A DNA stretch of 33,516 nucleotides from Pseudoruegeria aquimaris (GCF_900172235.1 NZ_FWFQ01000031.1:1-33516); one strand, 5' to 3'. Counted from the first letter of the stretch, positions 1 through 9,150 are shown. Notes: generated by a model from the letters alone, not told the origin. Numbers and translations: made by a program.

Positions 1-55
1 ACAGCGGCGAGATCACCGCCCATTCCGCATCGCTCACATCGTGTCTGCCCGTCAT
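1..55 (-). CDS. IS5-family transposase, N-terminal fragment (cut by window edge)
   Basis: The minus strand from 55 encodes MTGRHDVSDAEWAVISPL and then leaves the window. This is the typical start of IS5-family (IS427 group) transposases, in which an S/D-D-x-E-W-x-x-I/L-x-P-L motif opens the N-terminal DUF4096 region. A strong ribosome binding site (GGAGGTGAGC directly before ATG) fixes the start. Only 18 residues are visible, so no catalytic residue can be assessed here. The C-terminal part of what is probably another copy is at 33325-33516. Confidence 0.8.
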   Translation of the reverse strand, partial: MTGRHDVSDAEWAVISPL

Positions 56-109
56 GCTCACCTCCGTTTCCGAAAGTGAATCATCACACCGCCAAAAACG
101 GAATCCCGT

Positions 110-124
110 TTATGAGTTCACGAC
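110..124. repeat. IS terminal inverted repeat (transposase-start end)
   Basis: On the minus strand 124-110 reads GTCGTGAACTCATAA. The partner at 33329-33343 reads GTCGTGGACTCATAA on the plus strand, a single mismatch at position 7. Confidence 0.85.
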
Positions 125-128
125 CTAG
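125..128. other. CTAG target site flanking the left IS copy
   Basis: CTAG directly abuts the IS end. It is also the place where the ABC exporter gene stops, because its TAG codon is the complement of 125-127. The duplicate on the other side of the IS is outside the window. Confidence 0.75.
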
Positions 129-1897
129 CGGTTTTCCTCGGTGCGGAACTGCAGGCGGTAGAGATCGGCATAGATGCCGCCACGGGCCAGAAGCTCGTCA
201 TGGGTGCCTTCGTCCACCACGCGGCCCTGATCCATCACCACGATCTTGTCGGCCTCGCGGATGGTGGAGAGCCGGTGCGCGATGACAAGCGTCGTGCGGC
301 CCTCGGAGAGCGTTTCCAGCGCCTTCTGCACCTGGATCTCGGATTGGGCGTCCAGTGCCGAGGTGGCCTCGTCCAGCAGCAGGATCGGCGCGTTGCGCAC
401 CAGCGCCCGCGCGATGGCCACGCGCTGGCGCTGTCCGCCCGAAAGCGCCGAGCCCCGCGGCCCGGCATGGGTTTCGACGCCCTCCGGCAGCTTGGAAAGG
501 AACTCGCTCACGCTGGCCGCATCGAGCGCGGCGCGCAGGTCGGCCTCGTCGATGTCCTCGCGGCCCAGGGTGATGTTTTCGCGGATGGTTTCATCGAAGA
601 GCAGCGCGTCCTGCGTCACCACCGAGAACTGGCTGCGCAGATCGCCCAGGGCGTAGTCCGCCACCGGGGTGCCCCCGATGGTGACCCGCCCGGAGGCGGG
701 ATCGACGATGCGCGTGAGAACGTTGAAGACGGTGGATTTTCCCGCGCCCGAGGCCCCCACGAGCGCCGTCGTCTTGCCGGCCTCGGCGGTGAAGCTGGCC
801 CCGCGCAGCACCTCCACGTCACCATAGGAGAGGCGCACGTCTTCGAGCTGGATCCGGGTGTTGGCCAGCGGCAGCGGCTTGGCCGCCCTGGCCGGAGAGA
901 GGATCGTCGGCTTTTCGTCGAACAGGCGGTAGAGCCGTTCGAGGCTGGCCGCGGCCACCTGCCAGGTGCCGGCGATGGAGCCGAGGCGGCGCAGGGGCTG
1001 GAAGGTCAGGGCCATGGCGGTGAAGAAGCTCATGAATTCGCCGACGCTCTTTTCGCCAGAGATGATCTCCTGCCCGCCGACCATCAGCACGCCGAAGAAG
1101 CCCACGCCGGTCACGATGTCGATCATGGCCGGGATCAGCGCGCGCATCGCCGCGGTGCGCACCTCGACGCGCACGATGCGGTACACGATGCGATCGAAGC
1201 GGTTGGCCTGGTAGTCCTCCATCCGGTTCAGCTTGATCGGGTTGATGCCGTGGAAGATCTCGTCCAGCCGGGTGGAGCGTAGGCTGGCCTGCTCGCGGGC
1301 CTGCCGGGCCTTCTTGCGGATGTAGCGTTGCAGGTAGGCGCTGGGCAGCACGAGGATCGGCGTGGCGATCAGGGCCAGCAGCGTCCAGAACCAATCGATC
1401 GAGATGGCCACCACGAAGAGCGACACGAGCGAAACCATGTCGCGCCCCACGCCCGAGATCAGCACCGACCAGACCCCCTGCACGGCGACGGTATCGCCCT
1501 GGACGCGCTCCATCAGCGCGCCCGGCGGGTTCTTCTGGAAGAAGGTGCTGTCGAGCCGCATCAGGTGCTTCACCAGATCGCTCTGCATCTCGGTCGAGGT
1601 GGCCTGAGCCACCCGTGTCAGGATGGTTTTCTGAAGGATGTTGGTGATCGCGCGCACGAGGAAGAGGCCGAGGATGGCGCCGCCCACCCACCAGAGCGCA
1701 TCCTCCCGGCCGCCGACGAAGACGAGATCGAACATCGGCTGCAGCATGTAGCTCAGGATGCCGAGCGTGCTGCCCTCCATCACCATGAAGAGGGCGGCCA
1801 GCAGCATCCACCAGATGTGTTTGCGCAGGTAGCCCCGCCAGAGCCGGGACAGCAGCGCGCGGGAAGCATAGGGTTCGTGGGAAGTGGTTTCGGCCAA
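125..1897 (-). CDS. MsbA-like ABC exporter, fused permease and ATPase (590 aa)
   Basis: Half-transporter of the MsbA/lipid-exporter type. Residues 1 to about 330 form a six-helix ABC exporter membrane domain. The C-terminal nucleotide-binding domain has Walker A GASGAGKST (about 379-387), signature LSGGQRQR (about 484), Walker B ILLLDEATSALD (about 504-515) and H-loop AHRLST (about 538). All catalytic residues are intact, so a homodimeric ATP-driven exporter in the inner membrane is expected. Length is normal for MsbA (about 580-600 aa). Lipid A core is the likely substrate by family, but a drug or glycolipid exporter cannot be excluded. The start is TTG, with AAGGA nine bases upstream; the overlapping ATG at about 1907 is in another frame. 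The IS on the left is inserted exactly at the stop codon, leaving the protein complete. No gene is visible within 140 bp upstream. Confidence 0.9.
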   Translation of the reverse strand: MAETTSHEPYASRALLSRLWRGYLRKHIWWMLLAALFMVMEGSTLGILSYMLQPMFDLVFVGGREDALWWVGGAILGLFLVRAITNILQKTILTRVAQATSTEMQSDLVKHLMRLDSTFFQKNPPGALMERVQGDTVAVQGVWSVLISGVGRDMVSLVSLFVVAISIDWFWTLLALIATPILVLPSAYLQRYIRKKARQAREQASLRSTRLDEIFHGINPIKLNRMEDYQANRFDRIVYRIVRVEVRTAAMRALIPAMIDIVTGVGFFGVLMVGGQEIISGEKSVGEFMSFFTAMALTFQPLRRLGSIAGTWQVAAASLERLYRLFDEKPTILSPARAAKPLPLANTRIQLEDVRLSYGDVEVLRGASFTAEAGKTTALVGASGAGKSTVFNVLTRIVDPASGRVTIGGTPVADYALGDLRSQFSVVTQDALLFDETIRENITLGREDIDEADLRAALDAASVSEFLSKLPEGVETHAGPRGSALSGGQRQRVAIARALVRNAPILLLDEATSALDAQSEIQVQKALETLSEGRTTLVIAHRLSTIREADKIVVMDQGRVVDEGTHDELLARGGIYADLYRLQFRTEENR

Positions 1898-2040
1898 GAG
1901 GGCTCATCCTTGTCTGGGCGTCGTCTTTCCCTTAGCGGCAATGGCGGGGGCAGGCAAGGCGGCCCCGTCGGCGCGGCCCCCCGATTGACGCCGCATTCCA
2001 GAGGCGTAAGGTGCCCCGGACTTCAAGCAGAGGATCCGTG

Positions 2041-3246
2041 ATGAACCTGTCTTCCGGCCGCCATTACCTCGCCATTCCGGGCCCCTCCGTCATGCCGGAG
2101 CGCGTGCTGCAGGCCATGCACCGGCCGGCGCCCAACATCTATACCGGCGAACTGGTGGAGATGGTGGCGGGAATGATCCCGGATCTTCAGGCGGTGGCAC
2201 GCACGCGGCACAAGGTGGCGATCTACATCGCCAATGGCCACGGCGTCTGGGAGGCCGCGCTCGCCAACGTCGTGAACCGCGGCGAGAAGGTGCTGGTGCT
2301 GGCCACGGGGCGCTTCGGCCACGGCTGGGGCGAGATGGCGCGCGCCATGGGCATCGACGTGGAGGTGATGGATTTCGGCAAACGCGCGACGTTTGATCTC
2401 GACGCGGTGGAGGCCCGCCTGCGGGCCGATGCCGCCGGCGAGATCCGCGCGGTGCTGGCGGTGCAGGTGGACACCTCCACCTCGGTGCGCAACGACATCG
2501 CCGGCCTGCGCAAGGCGATGGACGCCTCGGGGCATCCGGCGCTGCTGATGGCCGATTGCATGGCAAGCCTCGGCTGCGACGTGTTCGAGATGGATGCCTG
2601 GGGCGTGGACGTGATGCTGGCCGGCTGCCAGAAGGGGCTGATGACCCCGCCGGGCATGGCCTTCGTCTTCTTCAACGAGAAGGCGGCGCAGGCCCGCAAG
2701 CGGGTAGAGATCGTCTCTTCCTACTGGGATTGGACACAGCGGGCCGATCCGGCGGAATTCTACCAGTATTTCTGCGGCACCGCCCCGACGCACCACCTGT
2801 ATGGCCTGCGCGAGGCGCTCACGATGATCGTGCACGAAGAAGGTATCGAGAACGTCTGGGCACGGCACGCGGTGCTCGCCCGCGCGATCTGGGCGGCGCT
2901 GGAACATTGGGGGCAGGATGGCCCGATCGAGATGAACATCGCCGATCCGGCCCTGCGCAGCCATGCGGTGACGGCGGTGCGGATGGGCACGCCCTCGGGC
3001 ACGGATCTGCGCAACTGGATGTCGCGGAATGCGGGTGTCACGCTTGGGATCGGGCTGGGCATGGCCGACCCGAAGGATCCGGCGTGGCACGGCTTCTTCC
3101 GCATCGGCCACATGGGCCATGTGAACAGCCACATGGTGCTGGGCGTGCTCGGCTCCATCGAAACCGGCCTGCGCGCGCTCGACATCCCCCACGGCAAGGG
3201 CGCGCTGGACGCAGCCACGCGGGTCCTGGCGGAAGCGCCGATCTGA
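2041..3246 (+). CDS. Class V aminotransferase, serine/alanine-glyoxylate aminotransferase-like (401 aa)
   Basis: PLP-dependent fold-type I enzyme resembling AGXT/SgaA. The PLP lysine lies in GCQKGLMTPPG (about Lys198), corresponding to the GSQK motif of the family. The preceding stretch MADCMASLG supplies the family's cofactor-binding Asp region, and TAPTHHLYGLREAL is a typical C-terminal-half signature. The likely reaction is transfer of an amino group from serine or alanine to glyoxylate (photorespiration-like or serine-cycle metabolism); the substrate cannot be settled from sequence. The start at 2041 is chosen because AGAGGA lies about six bases upstream, and it gives the normal family length of about 400 aa. 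An in-frame extension to 2011 lacks such a site. The gene is divergent from the ABC exporter, with a 143-bp gap. Confidence 0.85.
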   Translation: MNLSSGRHYLAIPGPSVMPERVLQAMHRPAPNIYTGELVEMVAGMIPDLQAVARTRHKVAIYIANGHGVWEAALANVVNRGEKVLVLATGRFGHGWGEMARAMGIDVEVMDFGKRATFDLDAVEARLRADAAGEIRAVLAVQVDTSTSVRNDIAGLRKAMDASGHPALLMADCMASLGCDVFEMDAWGVDVMLAGCQKGLMTPPGMAFVFFNEKAAQARKRVEIVSSYWDWTQRADPAEFYQYFCGTAPTHHLYGLREALTMIVHEEGIENVWARHAVLARAIWAALEHWGQDGPIEMNIADPALRSHAVTAVRMGTPSGTDLRNWMSRNAGVTLGIGLGMADPKDPAWHGFFRIGHMGHVNSHMVLGVLGSIETGLRALDIPHGKGALDAATRVLAEAPI

Positions 3247-3279
3247 AGCAGGTTTCCTTTTGAGTAGCTTGGGAACGCT

Positions 3280-3307
3280 CGGCGGCACGCCGGGCAGTTC
3301 CTGCCCG
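3280..3307. terminator. Pair of overlapping hairpins after the class V aminotransferase
   Basis: CGGCG-GCA-CGCCG at 3280-3292 overlaps CGGGCAG-TTC-CTGCCCG at 3291-3307. They lie 34-61 bases after the stop codon. There is no U-tract, so this is at most a weak or Rho-assisted terminator. Confidence 0.35.
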
Positions 3308-3389
3308 ATGGGGGCGGTCAGGCGCAGCCCTTTTGTGGCAGTCTGGTGCTTGGAAAACTGGTTGTAGATCTTTCCAGGCGGTCTGGCAT

Positions 3390-3566
3390 TCACGCGCGGG
3401 CGCGGCGCCAGTCCAGAAGCTTGTTCATCGCCCAGGAAATCGCCAGCGCGGCCAGCAGGCCGAGCCAGGCCCAGATCACCAGCAGCGTGGAAAACAGCAG
3501 CACTCCCGCCGAAACGAGAAACGGCGTCGTGTAGTTCTCCACGGGTTTGACGGGGTGCTCCCGCAT
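3390..3566 (-). CDS. Small membrane protein, 58 aa, unknown function
   Basis: A short gene on the minus strand encoding MREHPVKPVENYTTPFLVSA at its start, then a long hydrophobic stretch (about residues 15-46: LVSAGVLLFSTLLVIWAWLG and onward) and a basic tail (LLDWRRARA). One long or two short transmembrane segments with a cytoplasmic basic end are predicted. A good ribosome binding site (GGAGG, nine bases before ATG), hydrophobic composition and a clean TGA stop support it as real. It lies 76 bp downstream of the HisC-like gene on the same strand and may be co-transcribed. I do not recognise a named family. Confidence 0.7.
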   Translation of the reverse strand: MREHPVKPVENYTTPFLVSAGVLLFSTLLVIWAWLGLLAALAISWAMNKLLDWRRARA

Positions 3567-3642
3567 CGAAACGAGCCTCCGATTGCTACGATGACAACTC
3601 TAGCGCAGCGGGGCTTCCCGGGAAGTCACTTTTGCGCGGGCG

Positions 3643-4764
3643 CTATGCCTCGGCGGCCTTCAGCGCCTGCGGAAGCGCCTCGGCAACCTTGGCCAGGTCC
3701 TGCCGGCGGCCCGCTGAAATCCGGATGCAGCGATCCTGAGGGGCCACGAAAGGCATCCGCACGAAAATATCCCGCGCGATCAGTTCCGCGAGCACCCGGC
3801 GGGCGTAATCCCCGTCCTTCCCGCAGTCCACGGTCACGAAATTCGTGGCGCTGGGCAGGGCAGTGAGCCCGTTGTCGGCGGCGATCCTGCCGATCTCACT
3901 GCGGGCAGCTTCAACCTCCGAAACCACCTCTTGCAGATGGCGCTGGTCTGCCAGCGCCGCCAGCGCGCCGGCCTGGGCGATGCGGTTGACGCCGAAGTGG
4001 TTGCGGATCTTGTTGAAGGCGCCGGCCAGTTCGGGTGCGCAGATCGCATAGCCCACCCGCGCGCCGGCCATGCCGTAGGCCTTGGAGAAGGTGCGCATCC
4101 GGATCACGCGGGGATCCTCCGGCGCAAGGGGCGGGGCGGTGCCCTCGGGGGCGAATTCAACGTAGGCTTCATCCAGCACGAGGAGGCAGCCGTCGGGCAG
4201 GGTCTCGATCATGGCGCGGATGGTTTCGGCCGGGTGCCACGTGCCCATCGGGTTGTCCGGGTTGGCGAGGTAGAGAAGTTTCGCGCCCGTTTCCCGCGCC
4301 TTGGCAAGGAGCGCCTCGGGATCTTCGTGATCGCTCCGGTAGGGCACCGTGTGCAGCGCGCCGCCGAAACCCGCGACGTGGAAGTTGAACGTGGGGTAGG
4401 CGCCGGCGGAGGTCACCACCGGGTCGCCTGCGCCGATGAAGAGGCGCACGAGATAGCCCAGGAGCCCGTCGATGCCTTCGCCGACGACGATGTTTTCGGG
4501 GGCGATGCCGTGATGGGCGGCCAGCGCGGCCTTCAGATCGTGGTTTTCCGGATCGCCGTACATCCACGCCTCGGCCGCCGCCGCGGCCATGGCGGCGATC
4601 GCCTTGGGCGACGGGCCGAAGAGGCTTTCATTCGCGCCGAGCCTCGCCGCGAAGGGGCGCCCGCGCGCGCGCTCCTGCGTTTCCGGCCCCACGAAAGGCA
4701 CGGTGGCGGGCAGGCTGTCCACGAGGGGCGTGAAGGCGGGCGGGGTCTGGCGCGGTGATGTCAT
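3643..4764 (-). CDS. HisC-like PLP-dependent aminotransferase (373 aa)
   Basis: Class I/II aminotransferase closest in pattern to histidinol-phosphate aminotransferase. The substrate-side motif LGANESLFGPSP (around residue 45) parallels LNxNENPxGPSP of HisC, NPDNPMGTW is the PLP-contacting Asn motif, LVLDEAYVEF carries the cofactor Asp, and TFSKAYGMAGARVGY contains the PLP lysine (Lys228). All core residues are present, so it should be active. Whether it serves histidine synthesis or another amino acid is unclear, since no other his gene is nearby. Rhodobacterales often carry HisC paralogues. It lies downstream of the MFS gene on the same strand with a 49-bp gap. The ribosome binding site is weak. 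Confidence 0.85.
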   Translation of the reverse strand: MTSPRQTPPAFTPLVDSLPATVPFVGPETQERARGRPFAARLGANESLFGPSPKAIAAMAAAAAEAWMYGDPENHDLKAALAAHHGIAPENIVVGEGIDGLLGYLVRLFIGAGDPVVTSAGAYPTFNFHVAGFGGALHTVPYRSDHEDPEALLAKARETGAKLLYLANPDNPMGTWHPAETIRAMIETLPDGCLLVLDEAYVEFAPEGTAPPLAPEDPRVIRMRTFSKAYGMAGARVGYAICAPELAGAFNKIRNHFGVNRIAQAGALAALADQRHLQEVVSEVEAARSEIGRIAADNGLTALPSATNFVTVDCGKDGDYARRVLAELIARDIFVRMPFVAPQDRCIRISAGRRQDLAKVAEALPQALKAAEA

Positions 4765-4813
4765 GGCGGCAGAAAACTGAAACGCGGGCCCCGGTGCAAG
4801 AGCGAAAGGATGC

Positions 4814-6001
4814 TCAGCCCGTCGGCCCGGGGCGCAGGAAGCGGTAGCAGGCCAGCCCGATCAGGCCCGCCAGCAGCATCGACAGGCTGATGGCGCGGTG
4901 GCTTCCATCATAAAGCAGCGTCGCGCCGACGGCCCCGCCGGCACCGATCGTCATCTGGATGGTGCCCAGCAGCGAAGAGGCGAAGCCGGGGGTGTCCCCG
5001 GCAGGCTCCAGCGCCGAGGAGATCGACAGCGGAAAGACCATCCCGAAGGCGTAGACGTAGAAACAGACCGCCAGCCAGAACAGGGGCAGGGGCGGCGCAA
5101 ACAGCGTCAGCACGCCGTTCACCGCGGCGGCGGCGGCCAGCACGATCACGGCGAGCCGCAGCCCGTCCGGGAGGGACCGGCCTTTCAGATATCTGTTCAC
5201 GGTGACGGCGCCGAACAGGTTGGCCAGCGCCGCAATTGCAAAAATCGAACCAAACGCCGCCGGCGATACGCCATAGGCCTCTTCGGTGATCACGGCCCCC
5301 ATCGAGAGGATCGAGGCATAGCCGGCAAAGGTGAAACCGCCCAGCAGCATCGGTTGCAGAAACGCGCGCATGCCCAGCAGGCGCCGGCCGGCGGAGCCCA
5401 CGAAGCCGAAGGAAAAGCGTTCGGGCCGGCGCTGCCCCGTCTCTTCGAGCGCAAACAGGCCGTAGGCGAGGAAGGCCAGGCCCATCAGTCCCAGCCCGAT
5501 GAACATGGCGGGCCAGTCGAAGAGCACGAGCAGGCCGGAGCCGAGAACCGGCGCGATCATCGTGCCGGCGGTGAGGATCGCGGCGAGGATGCTCATCAGC
5601 TGCCCCGCCTCGCTGCCCCTGGCCACGTCGCGCACCATGGCGCGGGCGATCACCGGGGTGCCCGCCATCAGCCCCTGCAGCACGCGCAGGGCGATGAGGG
5701 TTTTGAAATCGGGGGCCCAGGCGCAGGCGAAACTCGCCGCCGAAAAGCCGACGAGCGACACCACCAGCGCGCGCCGGCGCCCGTAGGCATCCGAGAACAG
5801 GCCCCAGAACATCTGCCCCACGGCATAGGCCAGGAAGTAGGCCGCCACGAGCAGGGCGCCGAGCCGCTCCTCGACCGCGAATTCGCGGGCCACGACGCCC
5901 GTCGCCGGCAGGATGATGTCGGTGGTGACGGCGGAGAGCGCGGTGATGCCGCCCAGGAACAGCAGGGCATCGAAACGGCTGAAGGCGTGTTTGGCGGCCA
6001 T
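4814..6001 (-). CDS. MFS transporter, Bcr/CflA drug-efflux subfamily (395 aa)
   Basis: Twelve-helix major facilitator, expected to be a proton-coupled efflux pump in the inner membrane. The N-terminal half shows TTDIILPA in helix 1, typical of Bcr/CflA (TDMYLPA-like), and the motif A loop GLFSDAYGRRRAL (residues 67-79; Asp71, Arg75-77). RVLQGLMAGTPVIARAMVRD in helix 4 resembles the Bcr motif with its conserved Arg. Length is normal (about 400 aa). The ATG at 6001 has AAGGA eight bases upstream. It follows the valS terminator, so it probably has its own promoter or relies on read-through, and it may form a unit with the HisC-like gene. The drug or metabolite exported cannot be told from sequence. 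Confidence 0.9.
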   Translation of the reverse strand: MAAKHAFSRFDALLFLGGITALSAVTTDIILPATGVVAREFAVEERLGALLVAAYFLAYAVGQMFWGLFSDAYGRRRALVVSLVGFSAASFACAWAPDFKTLIALRVLQGLMAGTPVIARAMVRDVARGSEAGQLMSILAAILTAGTMIAPVLGSGLLVLFDWPAMFIGLGLMGLAFLAYGLFALEETGQRRPERFSFGFVGSAGRRLLGMRAFLQPMLLGGFTFAGYASILSMGAVITEEAYGVSPAAFGSIFAIAALANLFGAVTVNRYLKGRSLPDGLRLAVIVLAAAAAVNGVLTLFAPPLPLFWLAVCFYVYAFGMVFPLSISSALEPAGDTPGFASSLLGTIQMTIGAGGAVGATLLYDGSHRAISLSMLLAGLIGLACYRFLRPGPTG

Positions 6002-6021
6002 GGGGCAAATCCTTGCGGCGG

Positions 6022-6050
6022 AAGGAAAAAGGGCGCCCCGTGGGGCGCCC
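6022..6050 (-). terminator. Rho-independent terminator of valS
   Basis: On the minus strand a perfect 9-bp GC stem (GGGCGCCCC paired with GGGGCGCCC, 6050-6031, two-base centre) is followed by TTTTTCCTTC. It sits 10 bases after the valS stop codon, ahead of the MFS gene. Confidence 0.88.
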
Positions 6051-6059
6051 GATCAGGCC

Positions 6060-8957
6060 TTAGCCGATTTCGGCGAGCCGCGCCAGCGCGGCCCTCAGCT
6101 TGGCCTCTTCGCCTTCCTTCTCGGCGAGAAGCGCCCGGCTCTCCTCGACCACCTCTTCCGGGGCCGAAGCCACGAATTTCGGGTTGTTCAGCCGCCCGCG
6201 CAGGCCGCCCATCTCCTTGGCGAGCTTGCCCAGTGTCTTTTCGAGCCGGGCCTTTTCCTCGGCCACGTCGATGATGTCGGCCAGCGGCAGGCAGAAGGTG
6301 CCGCCCGGCACGGCGATCGTCACCGCGCCTTTCGGGGCTTCGGCGGCCTCGCTCAGCGCTTCGATGCGGCCCAGCTTCAGGATCAGGGCCGCGTTGCGCG
6401 CCCAGGCGCCCTTGCCGGCTTCGTCGAGTTCCAGCTGCACCATCGGGATCTTGGCGCCCGCGGGCACGTGCATCTCGGCGCGGGTGGAGCGGATGCTCTC
6501 GATCAGGCCCACGACCCAGTTCATCTCGCGGTCGGCATCGGCATCCACCAGCTCCGTGCCGTAGGTCGGCCAGGGCGCGTGCACCAGCATCGTGGCGCGC
6601 TCCTGCGAGATCGCGCCCCAGAGCTCTTCGGTGATGAAGGGCATGATCGGGTGCAGCAGGATCAGGCATTGATCGATCACCCAGGCCATGGTGGCGCGGG
6701 TTTCGGCCACGATGGCCTCGTCCTCGCTGTTCAGGAGCGGCTTGGCGAATTCCACGTACCAGTCGCACACCACGTTCCACACGTAGGCATAGAGCCCGGT
6801 GGCGGCGTCGTTGAAACGGTAGCCGGTGAGCGCTTCGTCGGTGGCGATGCGCGCCTTGGCGGTTTCACCGATGATCCATTTGTTCACCGTCTGCCGCACA
6901 GAGGTCGGATCGAAATCCGCGCTGGGCACGCATTGGTTCATCTCGGCGAAGCGCGCGGCGTTCCAGAGCTTGGTGCCGAAGTTGCGATAGCCGGCGATGC
7001 GCTGGGTATCGAGCTTCAGCGCGCCGCCCATGGAGGCCATGGCCGCATTGGTGAAGCGCAGCGCGTCGGCACCGTATTCCTCGATCAGCTCCAGCGGGTC
7101 GATCACGTTGCCGGTGGATTTGGACATCTTCTTGCCCTTGGCATCGCGCACGAGGCCGTGGAGGTAGACATCGTGGAACGGGATCTGATCGACGACGGCC
7201 AACTGCATCATCATCATCCGGGCGACCCAGAAGAAGAGGATGTCTTGCCCCGTCACCAGCACGGAGGTGGGGAAGTATTTCTCCAGCGCCTCCGTCTGCT
7301 CGGGCCAGCCGAGCGTGCCGATCGGCCAGAGGCCGGAGGAGAACCAGGTGTCCAGCACGTCGGGATCGCGGGTGAGCGCCACGCCCTCGCCGGCCTTCGC
7401 CTGCGCCTCGGCCTCGGTGGCCGCGCAATACTGGTTGCCTTCGGCATCGAACCACACCGGGATCTGGTGCCCCCACCAGAGCTGGCGGGAGATGCACCAG
7501 GGCTCGATGTTCTCCAGCCAGTGGTAATAGGTCTTCTCGCCGCTCTCGGGCATGATCTTCACGGTGCCGTTCTTCACCGCGTCCAGCGCCGGGCCGACGA
7601 TCTTGGCGGTGTCCACGAACCACTGGTCGGTGAGCATCGGCTCGATCACCACCTTGGAGCGATCGCCGAAGGGCTGCATGATCGGCTTGTTCTCCACGAG
7701 CGGCACGGAGACCTCGATCTCGTATGCCGTCTTCTGCTTGAAAAAAAAAATCGTCATCACCGCGAGCCCTTCCGCGGTGATCTGTTCGACCACCCGCTTG
7801 CGGGCCTCGAAGCGATCCAGCCCGCGCAGATCGTCCGGCACGAGGTTGATCGCATCGACCTCGTTTTCGGTGAACGCCGCGCCCCGGGCGTGGGCCTGGG
7901 CCTTGGCGGCCTCCTCGGCGTAGGGCGCCCCGTCGGAGCGCATAGCGCCCTTGGTGTCCATCAGGCGATACATCGGGATGCCGGCGCGCTTGGCGACCTG
8001 GTAGTCGTTGAAGTCATGGGCGCCGGTGATCTTCACCGCGCCGGAGCCGAAATCGGGATCCGGGTATTCATCGGTGATGATCGGGATCAGGCGGCGGTGC
8101 TCCTTCGGGCCCACGGGGATTTCGCAGAGCTTGCCCACGATCGGCGCATAGCGTTCATCGTCGGGGTGCACGGCCACGGCGCCGTCGCCCAGCATGGTTT
8201 CGGGGCGCGTGGTGGCGATGGAGATGTAGTCGCGTTCCTCCTCCAGCACCACGTTGCCGTCCTCGTCTTTCTCGACGTAGGTGTAGGTCACGCCGTCGGC
8301 GAGCGGATACTTGAAGTGCCACATGTGGCCGGCGACCTCGATGTTCTCCACTTCGAGATCGGAAATCGCGGTTTCGAAATGGGGATCCCAGTTCACCAGC
8401 CGCTTGCCGCGGTAGATCAGGCCCTTTTCGTACATGTCGACGAAGACCTTGATCACCGCGTCGTGGAAGTTGCCCCCGGCCTCATCGGCGGGCGCGCCGG
8501 GGGCGCCGGACATGGTGAAGGCGGTGCGATCCCAATCGCAGGAGGCCCCGAGCCGCTTGAGCTGGTTGATGATGGTGCCGCCGGACTGCGCCTTCCACTC
8601 CCAGACCTTCTCGAGAAACGCTTCGCGGCCCAGTTCGGCGCGGGAAGGCTGCTGGTTCCTGGCCAGTTCACGCTCCACCACCATCTGAGTGGCGATGCCG
8701 GCGTGATCGGTGCCGGGCTGCCAGAGCGTGTCGTAACCCTGCATCCGTTTCCAGCGGATCAGGATGTCCTGCAGGGTGTTGTTGAACGCATGGCCCATGT
8801 GCAGCACGCCCGTCACGTTCGGGGGCGGGATCATGATCGAGAAGGTCTCCGCGCCGGGCTTGGCGTTGGCGCCTGCGGCGAAGGCTTTCGCCTCTTCCCA
8901 TTTTTCATAGATCCGGGCCTCGGCGGCGCCGGCGTCGAAGGTTTTTTCCATGGCCAT
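6060..8957 (-). CDS. valS: Valine--tRNA ligase (965 aa as assembled), carrying an adapter artefact
   Basis: Class I aminoacyl-tRNA synthetase that charges tRNA-Val. The HIGH motif appears as HMGH (53-56) after PPPNVTG, the KMSKS motif at 610-614, and [20 protein letters not shown] and the C-terminal coiled-coil arm ([20 protein letters not shown]) are typical of ValS. The CP1 editing domain lies between HIGH and KMSKS. Residues 403-414 read [11 protein letters not shown], which is encoded by the Illumina P7 adapter plus a 10-base homopolymer (7717-7750) and is not native. The reading frame stays open, but the true local sequence and length are unknown. The start at MAMEK is chosen by homology; Met at 8951 is an alternative and the ribosome binding site is weak. 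It ends in a strong terminator at 6022-6050. Confidence 0.95.
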   Translation of the reverse strand: MAMEKTFDAGAAEARIYEKWEEAKAFAAGANAKPGAETFSIMIPPPNVTGVLHMGHAFNNTLQDILIRWKRMQGYDTLWQPGTDHAGIATQMVVERELARNQQPSRAELGREAFLEKVWEWKAQSGGTIINQLKRLGASCDWDRTAFTMSGAPGAPADEAGGNFHDAVIKVFVDMYEKGLIYRGKRLVNWDPHFETAISDLEVENIEVAGHMWHFKYPLADGVTYTYVEKDEDGNVVLEEERDYISIATTRPETMLGDGAVAVHPDDERYAPIVGKLCEIPVGPKEHRRLIPIITDEYPDPDFGSGAVKITGAHDFNDYQVAKRAGIPMYRLMDTKGAMRSDGAPYAEEAAKAQAHARGAAFTENEVDAINLVPDDLRGLDRFEARKRVVEQITAEGLAVMTIFFFKQKTAYEIEVSVPLVENKPIMQPFGDRSKVVIEPMLTDQWFVDTAKIVGPALDAVKNGTVKIMPESGEKTYYHWLENIEPWCISRQLWWGHQIPVWFDAEGNQYCAATEAEAQAKAGEGVALTRDPDVLDTWFSSGLWPIGTLGWPEQTEALEKYFPTSVLVTGQDILFFWVARMMMMQLAVVDQIPFHDVYLHGLVRDAKGKKMSKSTGNVIDPLELIEEYGADALRFTNAAMASMGGALKLDTQRIAGYRNFGTKLWNAARFAEMNQCVPSADFDPTSVRQTVNKWIIGETAKARIATDEALTGYRFNDAATGLYAYVWNVVCDWYVEFAKPLLNSEDEAIVAETRATMAWVIDQCLILLHPIMPFITEELWGAISQERATMLVHAPWPTYGTELVDADADREMNWVVGLIESIRSTRAEMHVPAGAKIPMVQLELDEAGKGAWARNAALILKLGRIEALSEAAEAPKGAVTIAVPGGTFCLPLADIIDVAEEKARLEKTLGKLAKEMGGLRGRLNNPKFVASAPEEVVEESRALLAEKEGEEAKLRAALARLAEIG
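7717..7750. other. Illumina P7 adapter plus poly-A, assembly contaminant inside valS
   Basis: Bases 7717-7740 equal the 24-base reverse complement of the Illumina P7 flow-cell oligo (beginning ATCTCGTATGCCGTCTTC, ending TGCTTG). They are followed by ten A residues at 7741-7750, the usual signal when a read runs off the end of the adapter. On the coding strand this gives [11 protein letters not shown], a well-known adapter translation in protein databases. It is not biological. Confidence 0.97.
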
Positions 8958-9150
8958 TTCGGGTGGTCCCACGTGTTTTTTCTCGCGTCCCGGGTTCTCT
9001 ACAGAAAGCGGGCTGCGAGGGAAAGAGGCAGCAGGGCCGCGCGGGCCGGCGGGGCCGGGGCCGCGGTGGCCGATCCGCGGCCATCCGCTCTGGACACCGC
9101 GGGCAAGGGGGTTACAGTTCGCCGGAACGGCGCAAGCAGGGAGAGCCCCG

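Larger units (their letters stand above)
1..124 (-). mobile_element. IS5-family (IS870-like) insertion sequence, 5' end only
   Basis: The first 124 bases are the transposase-start end of an insertion sequence that continues beyond the window. Its outer end (124 back to 110) reads GTCGTGAACTCATAA on the minus strand. This matches the inner end of the IS fragment at the right edge (33329-33343) with one mismatch in 15, as expected of terminal inverted repeats. The flanking CTAG at 125-128 fits the CTAG target preference of the IS5/IS427/IS870 group. Both fragments have the same orientation and are probably two copies of one repeat at which assembly stopped. Confidence 0.85.

Noticed and set aside
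2023-3393. A 456-codon minus-strand frame opposite the class V aminotransferase
   Set aside because: His/Arg-rich shadow translation without domains; the plus-strand gene has all PLP motifs.
8950-9150. In-frame upstream extension of the molybdoenzyme gene
   Set aside because: The leader is low-complexity and lacks a ribosome binding site, while ATG at 9151 has one and begins the conserved domain.
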